From assembly GCA_963816955.1 (NCBI GenBank), contig CAWFME010000004.1, positions 186,001-250,000 of the forward strand: DNA of 64,000 bases. Direction: 5' to 3'. The notes beneath the pieces are model-generated. The model made no database searches, was not told the origin of the DNA, and worked only from the letters and a program-made list of their open reading frames with translations. The position numbers and the translations under genes were made by a program. This document shows positions 19,641 through 28,412 of the stretch, piece after piece. The DNA comes from DATFQI01 sp963816955 (GTDB lineage: Bacteria > Actinomycetota > Thermoleophilia > Solirubrobacterales > Solirubrobacteraceae). The first letter of the stretch is position 1, and each line of letters opens with the position of its first letter.

Positions 19641-21036
19641 GTGCCGGAGGAGACGATGGGTCCCATCACCAGGAGTAGGGATTGACCGCAGCGCGAGGAG
19701 TCGCGCTGTCCGCGCTCGTCCTGGTGGTGCTCCTCGCGGGCTACCTGCTGCTCTTCCGCAGCAGCGGCGGCCACGAGTACACGCTGCTCTTCCAGACCGC
19801 GGGCCAGCTCGTCAAGGACGACGACGTCCAGGTCGCGCGGCCGGCGGATCGGCTCCGTGCGCTCGATCGAGCTCACGCGACGACAACCTCGCCGCCGTCC
19901 ACGTCGAGGTGCAGGAGCCCTACGCGCCGCTGCGCGAGGGCACCAAGGCTGTGGTCCGCCTGACGTCGCTGTCGGGCATCGCGAACCGCTACGTCGCCCT
20001 CACGCTCGCGCCCAACACCAACAAGGAGCTGCGCGAGGGCGCCCAGTTGGACCTGTCGGGCACGACCTCGGTGGTCGACCTCGACCAGGTCTTCAACGCG
20101 ATCGACGAGAAGACCCGCGGCGACCTGCAGGACGTCATCAAGGGCTTCGCCACCCAGTACGAGGGCAAGGGCAAGGAGGTCGGGCAGTCGGCGAAGTACT
20201 TCAACCCGCTGCTGTCGACCTCGCGCGTGCTGGCCCAGCAGGTCACGGAGGACGAGGGCGCGCTGACGCGCTTCATCGTCAACTCCTCGCGCGCGGTCAC
20301 CGCGATCGCCGAACGCCGTGACGACCTCTCCGGCTTGGTCACCAACGCCAACGAGACCACGGGCGCGATCGCGGCCGAGAACGTGGCGCTGGCGCGCGCG
20401 CTGGAGCTGCTGCCGACCACGCTGCGGCGCGCCAACACGACGTTCGTGAACCTGCGCGCCACGCTCGACGACCTCGACGTGCTGGTCGCCGAGTCCAAGC
20501 CGGCGACCAAGGACCTCGCGCCGTTCCTGCGCGAGCTGCGCCCGCTCGTGCGCGACGCGCGCCCGACGATCCGCGACCTGCGCACGCTCGTGCGCCGCGA
20601 CGGCGCCGACAACGACCTCGTCGAGGCGACGCGCAAGATGCCCGCGCTGCAGCGCGCCGCCACCCCCGCCTTCACGCAGGGCCGGCTCGCGCTCCAGAAG
20701 GCCCAGCCCGTGCTCGAGTTCATCCGGCCCTACACGCCGGACTTCGTCGGCTGGCTGCGCGACTTCGGCCAGGGCGCCGCCAACTACGACGCCAACGGCC
20801 ACTTCGCCCGGATCCAGCCGATCTTCAACGCCTTCTCGTTCACGGACAACCCGGCCGGCGGCGTGCTCACCCCGATCCCGCCGTCCCAGCGCATGGACGG
20901 CGCCGAGACCGGCGTGCTCAAGCGCTGCCCGGGCGCCGCCAGCCAGCGCCCCGAGGACAACTCCGCGCCGTACACCGACAACGGCAACCTCGGCCCCGAC
21001 GACTGCGACCCGAGCCTCGTGCTCCCCGGCCCCTGA
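19641..21036 (+). CDS. Mce-family protein 1 (frameshifted)
   Basis: The first of six consecutive Mce/MlaD proteins, which assemble into a lipid-conducting channel anchored in the membrane. A membrane helix (VALSALVLVVLLAGYLLLF) is followed by the Mce beta-barrel (HEYTLLFQTAGQLVKDDDV, EPYAPLREGTKAVVRLTSLS) and a long helical tail (about residues 120-380) with repeated RELRPLVRDARPTIRDL-type motifs. GTG at 19641 has GAGGGGGA 6 bases upstream; the alternative TTG at 19682 has AGGAG. Joining GTG to the helix needs a frame change near 19680, and two more lie near 19834 and 19878, where VQV must continue to RGRRIGSVRSIELT and then DDNLAAV. The stop overlaps the next start (TGATG). Confidence 0.8.
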
Positions 21037-22577
21037 TGCGGATCCTCGTTCCCATACTGCTCGTTGCGGTGATCGGGGCGGCGGTGCTCGCTTCCACGCG
21101 CGACAACGAGGAGCCCTACCTCGTGCGGGCGATCTTCGACAACGCCGGCTTCGTCATCCCCGGCGAGGACGTGAAGGTCGCCGGGGTGAAGGTCGGCAAG
21201 ATCGACTCGCTCGACGTGACGAAGGACTTCAAGGCCGTCGTCGTGCTCAAGATCGACCACAAGGGCTACCAGGACTTCCGCCGCGACGCCGAGTGCATGA
21301 TCCGGCCGCAGTCGCTGATCGGCGAGAAGTTCGTCGAGTGCGAGCCGACGCAGGCGCGCCAGGCCAACGCCGAGCCGCCGCCCGCGCTCGAGAAGATCGA
21401 TGAGGGGAAGGGCAAGGGCCAGTACCTGCTGCCCGTCTCGCAGACCTCCAAGCCGGTCGACCTCGACCTGATCAACAACATCACGCGCGAGCCCCAGCGC
21501 GCACGGCTGTCGATCATCCTCAGCGAGCTCGGCACGGGCGTCGCCGGCCGCGGCGACGACCTCAACGAGGTGATCCGCCGCGCCAACCCGGCGCTCAAGG
21601 AGGTCGACAAGGTCCTCGAGATCCTGGCCTCGGAGAACGAGACGCTCGAGCAGCTCGCCGTCGACGGAGACACCACGCTCGCGCCGCTGGCGCGCGAGCG
21701 CCGCCGTGTGTCCTCGGCGCTGGAGAACTCCGCCGAGGTCGCGCAGGCGACGGCGGAGCGCAGCGCCGACCTCGAGGCCGACATCGAGCGCCTGCCCGCG
21801 TTCCTGCGCGAGCTGCGCCCGACGATGGTGCGGCTCGGCTCGTTCGCCGACGAGGCGACGCCCGTGCTCGCCGACCTCGGCGACCAGGCCCCCGCCATCA
21901 ACCGCTTCGTCAGGCAGCTCGGCCCGTTCGCGCAGGCCGGCATCCCTGCCTTCGAGACGCTCGGCGACGCGGCCGAGGTGGGCACGCCGGCGATGATCGC
22001 GGCGCTGCCGATCGCCCGCGACCTGCGCGCGCTCGCCAAGGACGTGAAGCCCGTCGCGAGGACCGCCTCCTCGCTGCTGACCTCGCTCGAGGACACCAAC
22101 GGCTTCAAGCGCTTCCTCGACTACGCCTTCTACCAGGTGGCCGCCGTCAACGGCTTCGACTCCTTCGGGCACTACCTGCGCGCCGGCCTGATCGTCAACC
22201 AGTGCTCGACCTACTCCGTCACCCCGACGCCGGGGTGCACCGCGAACTTCGCGCCGGCGAGCGCGACGGCGGCCTCGGCGTCGGCGGTGCAAGGTCCGCG
22301 TGACGAGACGCTGATCGCCACCGCGGAGGCGATCCGGCGCGCGATGGCCGGCCAGACGGGCGAGGATGCGCCGCGCCTCCAGGCCACGCCGACGCCCACG
22401 CCCAAGCGCGAGCGGCCCGCGCCGGCGCCTGAGAGCACGCCCGCGCCGGTCGCGACCGCCGCCCCGCAGGCCACGCCCACCCCGGCGCCCGCGGCGAGCG
22501 CGACGCCCGCTCCCGAGCCGTCCCACGGCAGCGACGACCCGCTGCTGGACTTCCTGTTCGGGAAGGACGCGCCATGA
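21036..22577 (+). CDS. Mce-family protein 2
   Basis: A 513-residue Mce protein, intact in one frame. It has an N-terminal membrane helix (RILVPILLVAVIGAAVLAS), the Mce domain (YLVRAIFDNAGFVIPGEDV, VKVGKIDSLDVTKD, MIRPQSLIGEKFVECEP), a helical region and a C-terminal Pro/Thr/Ala tail (TPTPTPKRERPAPAPEST) about 90 residues long that may reach across the envelope. The conserved QCSTY and a second cysteine near the C-terminus could form a disulfide. It overlaps its neighbours by TGATG upstream and ATGA downstream, so the Mce genes are tightly coupled. Confidence 0.9.
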   Translation: MRILVPILLVAVIGAAVLASTRDNEEPYLVRAIFDNAGFVIPGEDVKVAGVKVGKIDSLDVTKDFKAVVVLKIDHKGYQDFRRDAECMIRPQSLIGEKFVECEPTQARQANAEPPPALEKIDEGKGKGQYLLPVSQTSKPVDLDLINNITREPQRARLSIILSELGTGVAGRGDDLNEVIRRANPALKEVDKVLEILASENETLEQLAVDGDTTLAPLARERRRVSSALENSAEVAQATAERSADLEADIERLPAFLRELRPTMVRLGSFADEATPVLADLGDQAPAINRFVRQLGPFAQAGIPAFETLGDAAEVGTPAMIAALPIARDLRALAKDVKPVARTASSLLTSLEDTNGFKRFLDYAFYQVAAVNGFDSFGHYLRAGLIVNQCSTYSVTPTPGCTANFAPASATAASASAVQGPRDETLIATAEAIRRAMAGQTGEDAPRLQATPTPTPKRERPAPAPESTPAPVATAAPQATPTPAPAASATPAPEPSHGSDDPLLDFLFGKDAP

Positions 22578-23974
22578 ACAACCGTGGCGCCGGGATCGCC
22601 GGCAACCCCGTCCTGATCGGCGCGGCCACCGTCCTGGTGATCCTCGTCGCCGTCTTCCTGGCCTACAACGCCAATCAGGGGCTGCCGTTCGTCCCGACCT
22701 ACTCGCTCAAGGCCGAGGTGCCGAGCGCCGCCGCGCTCGTGCGCGGCAACGAGGTCCGGATCGGCGGCTCGCGGATCGGGACCGTCGACTCGATCACGAC
22801 AAAGCGCAGGGCGGACGGCACCAGCGTGGCCCTGCTCGGCCTCAAGCTCGAGCGCGACCAGATGCCGCTGCCCAAGGACTCGACGCTGCTGATCCGCACG
22901 AAGTCCGCGCTCGGCCTCAAGTACGTCGAGCTCACGCGCGGGCGCTCGGACGACGGCTTCGGCGACGGCGACACGGTCCCGCTGAGCGCCGCCGAGCCCG
23001 CGCCCGTCGAGTTCGACGAGTTCGTGAACATGTTCGACGACAAGACGCGCGAGGCGATGACCACGAACCTCGACGGATTCGGCACGGCGTTCGCCGGCCG
23101 CGGCACGTCGATCAACCAGGCGATCGCCGCCTTCCGCCCGCTGCTGACGGACATCATCCCCGTCGCGCGGAACCTGTCCGACCCGAACACGAACCTCAAG
23201 CGGTTCATCGCCGAGCTCGGCGACGCGGCCGCCGAGGCCGCGCCGGTGGCCGAGGAGCAGGCCGAGCTGTTCGTCAACCTCGACACGACGATGGCGGCGC
23301 TGCGCGAGGTCGCGCGGCCCTACATCCAGGACTCGATCACCAAGGGCCGCCCGGCGCTCGACGAGGCGATCCGGTCGTTCCCGATCCAGCGGCCGTTCCT
23401 GGCGAACAGCGAGGGGCTCTTCCGCGAGCTGCGGCCCGGCGTGCGGGCCCTGCGCACCGGCGCGCCGATCCTCGCCGACGCGCTCGAGGTCGGCACGCCG
23501 ACGCTTCGTCGCTCCGTCGCGCTCAACCGCCGGCTGGAGCCGCTGCTGCGCGAGCTGCAGACGTTCGCCGAGGACCCGCGGACCGAGCTCGGCGTCGACG
23601 CGCTGTCCGACGTCGTGCGCACGCTGCGCCCGACGCTGCGCCACCTCGCGCCCGCCCAGCTGCAGTGCAACTACGTGACCCTCTGGTTCCGCAACGTCTC
23701 CTCGCTGCTGTCCGAGGGCGACCGCAACGGCACCTGGCAGCGGTTCATCATCATCGCCACGCCGCAGGGCCCCAACAACGAGGGCGGCCCCTCCTCGGCG
23801 CCCGCCGACGGCCCGACGGTCGACAACCACCTGCACACCAACCCGTATCCGAACACCGCCTCGCCGGGTCAGCCGAGGGAGTGCGAGGCCGGCAACGAGC
23901 CGTACGCGAGCGGCCAGACCGTGATCGGCCACACGCCGGGCACCCAGCAGGCGAGAACGGAGAGCACCCGCTGA
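22574..23974 (+). CDS. Mce-family protein 3
   Basis: A 466-residue Mce protein with no frame break. The membrane helix is GAATVLVILVAVFLAYNA, the Mce domain runs YSLKAEVPSAAALVRGNEV, RIGGSRIGTVDSI and LLIRTKSALGLKYVELTRG, then a helical tail follows with one cysteine in PAQLQCNYVTLWFR. In place of a Pro/Thr tail it ends in a glycine/proline-rich segment. ATGA overlap upstream and TGATG downstream place it firmly in the operon. Confidence 0.9.
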   Translation: MNNRGAGIAGNPVLIGAATVLVILVAVFLAYNANQGLPFVPTYSLKAEVPSAAALVRGNEVRIGGSRIGTVDSITTKRRADGTSVALLGLKLERDQMPLPKDSTLLIRTKSALGLKYVELTRGRSDDGFGDGDTVPLSAAEPAPVEFDEFVNMFDDKTREAMTTNLDGFGTAFAGRGTSINQAIAAFRPLLTDIIPVARNLSDPNTNLKRFIAELGDAAAEAAPVAEEQAELFVNLDTTMAALREVARPYIQDSITKGRPALDEAIRSFPIQRPFLANSEGLFRELRPGVRALRTGAPILADALEVGTPTLRRSVALNRRLEPLLRELQTFAEDPRTELGVDALSDVVRTLRPTLRHLAPAQLQCNYVTLWFRNVSSLLSEGDRNGTWQRFIIIATPQGPNNEGGPSSAPADGPTVDNHLHTNPYPNTASPGQPRECEAGNEPYASGQTVIGHTPGTQQARTESTR

Positions 23975-25457
23975 TGGCGCGCGGAGCCGTCAAGCGCCAC
24001 ACGCCGCGCAGCCCGCTCGGGATCGGCCTGATCGCGCTCGTGGTCATCCTCGTGCTGACCTTCCTGGGCTTCACGAAGGACATCCCGTTCACGACGCCCT
24101 TCCAGGTCGAGGCGACGTTCGAGTCGGCCAACTCGATCCGGGTCGGCTCGCCCGTCCGGATCGCCGGCGTCAACGTCGGCAAGGTCGCCAAGGTCGAGAC
24201 GGGGAAGGACTCCGCCACCTCCGTCGTGACGCTGTCGCTGCAGAAGCAGGCGCTGCCGCTGCACGAGGACGCCACGGCGAAGATCCGCCCGCGCATCTTC
24301 CTCGAGGGCAACTTCTTCGTCGACCTGCGGCCGGGCACCCCCAGCGCGGCGACGATGAAGGACGGCGGCGTGATCAAGGTGACGCACACGTCGTCGCCCG
24401 TACAGCTCGACGAGGTGCTCACGGCGCTGCAGTCCGACACCCGCCAGGACCTCAAGGACGTGCTCGACGGGCTCGCCAAGGGGCTCAACTCCAAGCCGTC
24501 GGCGGCCGACGACCGTGACGCCGCCCCGTCGGCCCGCGGCGAGACCGGCGCGGAGTCCTTCAACGACGCCTACGTCGACATCCCGGCCGCCGAGCGCTCG
24601 ACGGCCCAGGTCTTCGAGGCGTTCCTCGGCCAGGAGCCGGGCGAGGACCTCTCGCGGCTGATCGACGGGACCGCGCGGACCACCGGCGCGCTGATCCGCC
24701 ACGAGGAGCAGCTCAAGGACCTGATCACGAACTTCAACCGCACGACGGCGGCGTTCGCCTCCGAGTCGGGCAACCTGCAGCGCCACGATCCGCCTGCTGG
24801 CCCCGACGCTCGAGAACGCCAACACGGCGTTCGCGTCGCTCAACGCCGCTTTCCCGCCCACGCGCGCGTTCGCCCGCGAGATCCTGCCCGGCGTGCGCGA
24901 GACGCCCGCCACGATCGAGGCGTCGTTCCCGTGGATCGCGCAGACGCGGCGGCTGGTGTCGCCGAGCGAGCTCGGCGGGCTCGTCAAGGAGCTCTCGCCG
25001 GCCACGCGCGACCTCGCGCGCCTGACCAACGCCTCGCTGAAGCTGCTCCCGCAGACGACGCTGACCTCGCGCTGCGCGCGCCAGGTGATCCTGCCCACCG
25101 GCGACATCGTCATCCGCGACGAGTTCGAGACGGGCAGCCCGAACTACAAGGAGTTCATGTACGGCCTGGTCGGCCTGTCCGGCGAGGGCCAGAACTTCGA
25201 CGGCAACGGCATGTACGTGCGCTTCCAACCGGGCGGCGGCTCGCAGGCCGTGTCGCTGGGCGACCAGGCCGGCGGCTCCGGCCAGTTCGGCAACAACGTC
25301 GCCGTGCCGCTCGGCAACCGCCCGTTCTATCCCGGCAAGCGCCCGCCTTACCGGCCGGACGTGAAGTGCCACACCAACAAGCTGCCCGAACCTCAACGGA
25401 CCGGCCGCCGCGAAGTCCGAGACCAGCACGCCCTCGTCCCCGCCGAGCTCGCGATGA
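23974..25457 (+). CDS. Mce-family protein 4 (frameshifted)
   Basis: A Mce protein of about 494 residues. Intact to residue 269: membrane helix LGIGLIALVVILVLTFLGF, Mce domain FQVEATFESANSIRVGSPV, RIAGVNVGKVAKVETGKD and PRIFLEGNFFVDLRPGTP. Near 24785 one extra base separates SGNLQR from TIRLLAPTLENANTAFA; near 25390 another separates NKLP from NLNGPAAAKSETS. With both skipped the protein ends SSPPSSR and its TGA overlaps the next ATG (ATGA at 25454), exactly as for the other Mce genes. That coherent ending argues the indels are recent or artefacts. Confidence 0.78.
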
Positions 25458-26806
25458 AGACGGCGATCCGAAAGCACCTGGGCGACTTCGCGGCGATCAT
25501 CGGGCTGATCGTGATCGCCGTGCTGGTCTCGTCGGTGATCCTCTCCAACCAGCGCCTCTCGCTGCCGGCCTGGGTCCCCGTGATCGGCAAGGACTTCTAC
25601 GTGATCGAGGCGGAGATGCAGACCGCCCAGTCCGTCACGCCGGGCCAGGGCCAGACGGTCAACGTCGCCGGCGTCGAGGTCGGCGAGATCAAGAGCGTCA
25701 AGCTCGAGAACGGCCGCGCGATCATCGGGATGAAGATCGAGCCGCGCTACGACCGCGTCTACAAGGACGCGACGATCCTGCTGCGTCCCAAGACCGGCCT
25801 GAAGGACATGGTCGCCGAGCTCACCCCCGGCACGGCGGCCGCGGGCCGGCTGCCCGAGGGCGGGCGGATCCCCGTCTCGCAGACGCTCCCGGACGTCAAC
25901 CTCGACGAGATCCTCGCCGCGCTGGACGCCGACACGCGCGACTACCTGACGCTGCTGCTCAACGACGGCGGCCGGGCGCTGAAGGGCAACGGCCGCGAGC
26001 TGGCCAACACGATCCGCCGGATCGAGCCGACGGCGAAGCTCTCGCGCCGCGTCAACGAGGCGCTCGCCGAGCGCGCGGCGAACATCAAGCGCGCGATCCA
26101 CAACTTCTCGCTGCTCACGGAGGAGCTCGGCGACCAAGCGACGACCAGGTCGCCGACTTCGTCGTCGACTCCAACGCGGTCTTCGCCAGCGTTCGCCAGC
26201 CAGGACGCGGCCTGCGCGAGACGCTGCGCGAGCTGCCCTCCTCGCTGCAGATCACGCAGACCACGCTGGGCAAGGCGCAGGCTCTGGCCGACGAGCTCGG
26301 CCCGACGCTGCAGGCGCTGCGCCCGACCGCCCGCGCGCTCGGCCCGACCCAGCGCCAGCTGCGGCCGTTCCTGCGCACGACGACGCCGATCATCCGCGAC
26401 GAGCTGCGCCCGTTCGCGCGCGCCTCGCTGCCGACCGTCAAGGAGCTGCGCCCGGCGATGCGCGACCTCGCGGCCGCCGCGCCGCCGCTCTGACGAACAC
26501 GTTCAAGCGCCTCAACTAGCTGCTCAACAGCTCGCCTACAACCCGCCCGGCGAGACCGAGGAGGGCTACCTCTTCTGGTTCTCCTGGGCCAACCACCTCG
26601 CCCCGACGATCTTCGCCACCCAGGACGCCCACGGCCCGATCCGCCACGGCCTCGTGATCTTCGGCTGCCAGACCGCGGCGCTGCTGGACTCGGTCGCGGA
26701 GGCCAACCCGCAGCTCGGCACGCTCGTCGACCTGCTCAACGGCCCGAACCGCACCGGCCTGTGCCCGAGCTCCAGCCAGGAGGAAGGGGGGACCGGCGGT
26801 GGTTAG
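25454..26806 (+). CDS. Mce-family protein 5 (several frame breaks)
   Basis: A Mce protein of about 450 residues. It is intact to about residue 225: helix DFAAIIGLIVIAVLVSSVIL, Mce domain YVIEAEMQTAQSVTPGQGQ, VNVAGVEVGEIKSVKLENG and LLRPKTGLKDMVAELTPG. Breaks follow near 26135-26139 (ELGD to KDDQVADFVVDSN), near 26491, at an in-frame TAG at 26517 and near 26529, where NELAYNPPG-type sequence would need one more base. The conserved C-terminal block of this subfamily, FSWANHLAPTIFATQDAHG, is present and ends at TAG 26804. Either a decaying gene or a poorly resolved sequence; the intact conserved block favours the latter. Confidence 0.72.
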   Translation: MKTAIRKHLGDFAAIIGLIVIAVLVSSVILSNQRLSLPAWVPVIGKDFYVIEAEMQTAQSVTPGQGQTVNVAGVEVGEIKSVKLENGRAIIGMKIEPRYDRVYKDATILLRPKTGLKDMVAELTPGTAAAGRLPEGGRIPVSQTLPDVNLDEILAALDADTRDYLTLLLNDGGRALKGNGRELANTIRRIEPTAKLSRRVNEALAERAANIKRAIHNFSLLTEELGDQATTRSPTSSSTPTRSSPAFASQDAACARRCASCPPRCRSRRPRWARRRLWPTSSARRCRRCARPPARSARPSASCGRSCARRRRSSATSCARSRAPRCRPSRSCARRCATSRPPRRRSDEHVQAPQLAAQQLAYNPPGETEEGYLFWFSWANHLAPTIFATQDAHGPIRHGLVIFGCQTAALLDSVAEANPQLGTLVDLLNGPNRTGLCPSSSQEEGGTGGG

Positions 26807-28400
26807 AGCGACCCCCTCCTTCGGCCGCATCGCCGCGATGGTGATCTTCGCGCTGTCGTGCTTCGGCCTGCTGCTGTTCCTGTGGCTGGCCTTCGGCGGC
26901 TCGATCCCGCTCAAGCCGAAGGGCTACCGCTTCCAGGCGAGCTTCACCGAGGCGACGCAGCTGGCCAAGGAGGCCGACGTCCGGATCTCCGGCGTGCCCG
27001 TCGGCAAGGTCAAGACGATCGAGCCCGACACGAAGACGGGCCGCACGACCGCCGTGATCGAGATGGAGTCGCGCTACGCGCCGGTGAAGGTCCGACGCGA
27101 AGGCGATCCTGCGCCAGAAGACGCTGCTCGGCGAGACCTACGTCGAGCTGACGCCCGGCACGCCGGACGCCGAAGGCGGTGCCGGAGAACGGCACGCTCG
27201 CGCAGGGCGCAGGTCTCCCCGACGGTCGAGCTCGACGAGATCCTGCGCGCGTTCGACCCGAAGACGCGGCAAGCGCGTGGCAGACCTGGATGCAGGCGCA
27301 GGCGCAGGGCATCGACGGCTACGGGCGCGACATCAACGACGCGCTCGGCAACCTCGGCCCCTTCGCCGAGGACACCGCGACGCTCGTGGACATCCTCAAC
27401 CGGCAGGAGGGCGCGGTCAGCCGGCTGATCTCCAACTCCGGCGTCGTGTTCGGCGCGCTGACCGAGCGCCAGGGCCAGCTGCGCTCGCTGATCCGCAACT
27501 CCAACCGCGTGTTCGCGACCACGGCGTCGCGCGACAAGGAGCTGCAAGGAGGCGTTCGTCGCGCTGCCGACGTTCGAGGACGAGTCGCGCGTGACGTCCG
27601 GCGCCTGGCCGAGTTCGCCACGGACACCGACCCGCTGGTCGACCAGCTGCGCCCCGCCGCGCGCGAGCTGAGCCCGACGCTGATCGACCTCAGCGCGCTG
27701 GCGCCGGACCTCAAGAAGCCTGTTCATCGAGCTCAACCCGCTGATCGACGCCTCCAGGACCGGCTTCCCGGCCGCCCAGCGGGTGCTGCGGGACGCTGCG
27801 GCCGCTGCTGGCGCAGATCGACCCCGCGGCGCGAGCAGCTCGTGCCGATCCTGGACTTCATCGGGATCTACAAGGCGGAGCTCAACGCGTTCTTCGCCAA
27901 CGTCGCGCGGCGCGACGCAGGCGCGCTCGACGGCGTCGCGCGTGCACTACCTGCGCACGACGAACCCGTTCAACCCCGAGAACCTCGCGGTCTATCCGCG
28001 CCGGCTCGGCACCAACCGGCCGAACGCGTACGCCAAGCCCGGCATGTTCAACAAGCTGCCCACCGGCCTCGAGGTCTACGAGGACCGCCACTGCGGCCGC
28101 GCCATCCCGGGCGTCGGCAACGACGCGGGCGTGCTGCCGCAGGTGCTGCCCACCACGCCTGCCCTGCCCGGCCTCCCGGTGCCGGTGCCCGTGCCCGTGC
28201 CGGTGCCGACGCCGCTGCCGACCACGGAGCAGCTGCAGGCGCTGGTGCCGAACGAGCTGCTGGACCGGATCAACAAGTTCGCGTTCTCCAACGCGCCGCC
28301 CGGATCGGTGCCTGCGCCGCCCTGCAAGAAGCAGGCCCCCTATACCTACGGTGGCGAGACGACGCAGTACCCGCACGTGAAGGCCGGCACGGGGCGGTAG
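26799..28400 (+). CDS. Mce-family protein 6 (many frame breaks)
   Basis: The last Mce protein, about 530 residues. GTG at 26799 overlaps the previous stop by 8 bases and has AGGAGG-rich sequence 8 bases upstream. The helix (AMVIFALSCFGLLLFLWLAF) and Mce domain (YRFQASFTEATQLAKEADV, VRISGVPVGKVKTIEPD) are intact; then about ten single-base breaks occur between 27093 and 27945 (near 27093, 27174, 27205, 27268, 27275, 27546, 27720, 27795, 27831, 27941). Skipping one base at each restores a continuous Mce tail: AILRQKTLLGETYVELTPG, QVSPTVELDEILRAFDPK, VHYLRTTNPFNPENLAVYP. A Val-Pro repeat (about 28,170-28,220) precedes the C-terminus. Decay and sequence error are both possible. Confidence 0.7.
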
Positions 28401-28412
28401 GCCGCCGCGATC

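Noticed and set aside
28170..28220. GTGCCG tandem repeat
   Set aside because: In-frame Val-Pro low-complexity tail of the last Mce protein, not an independent repeat element.
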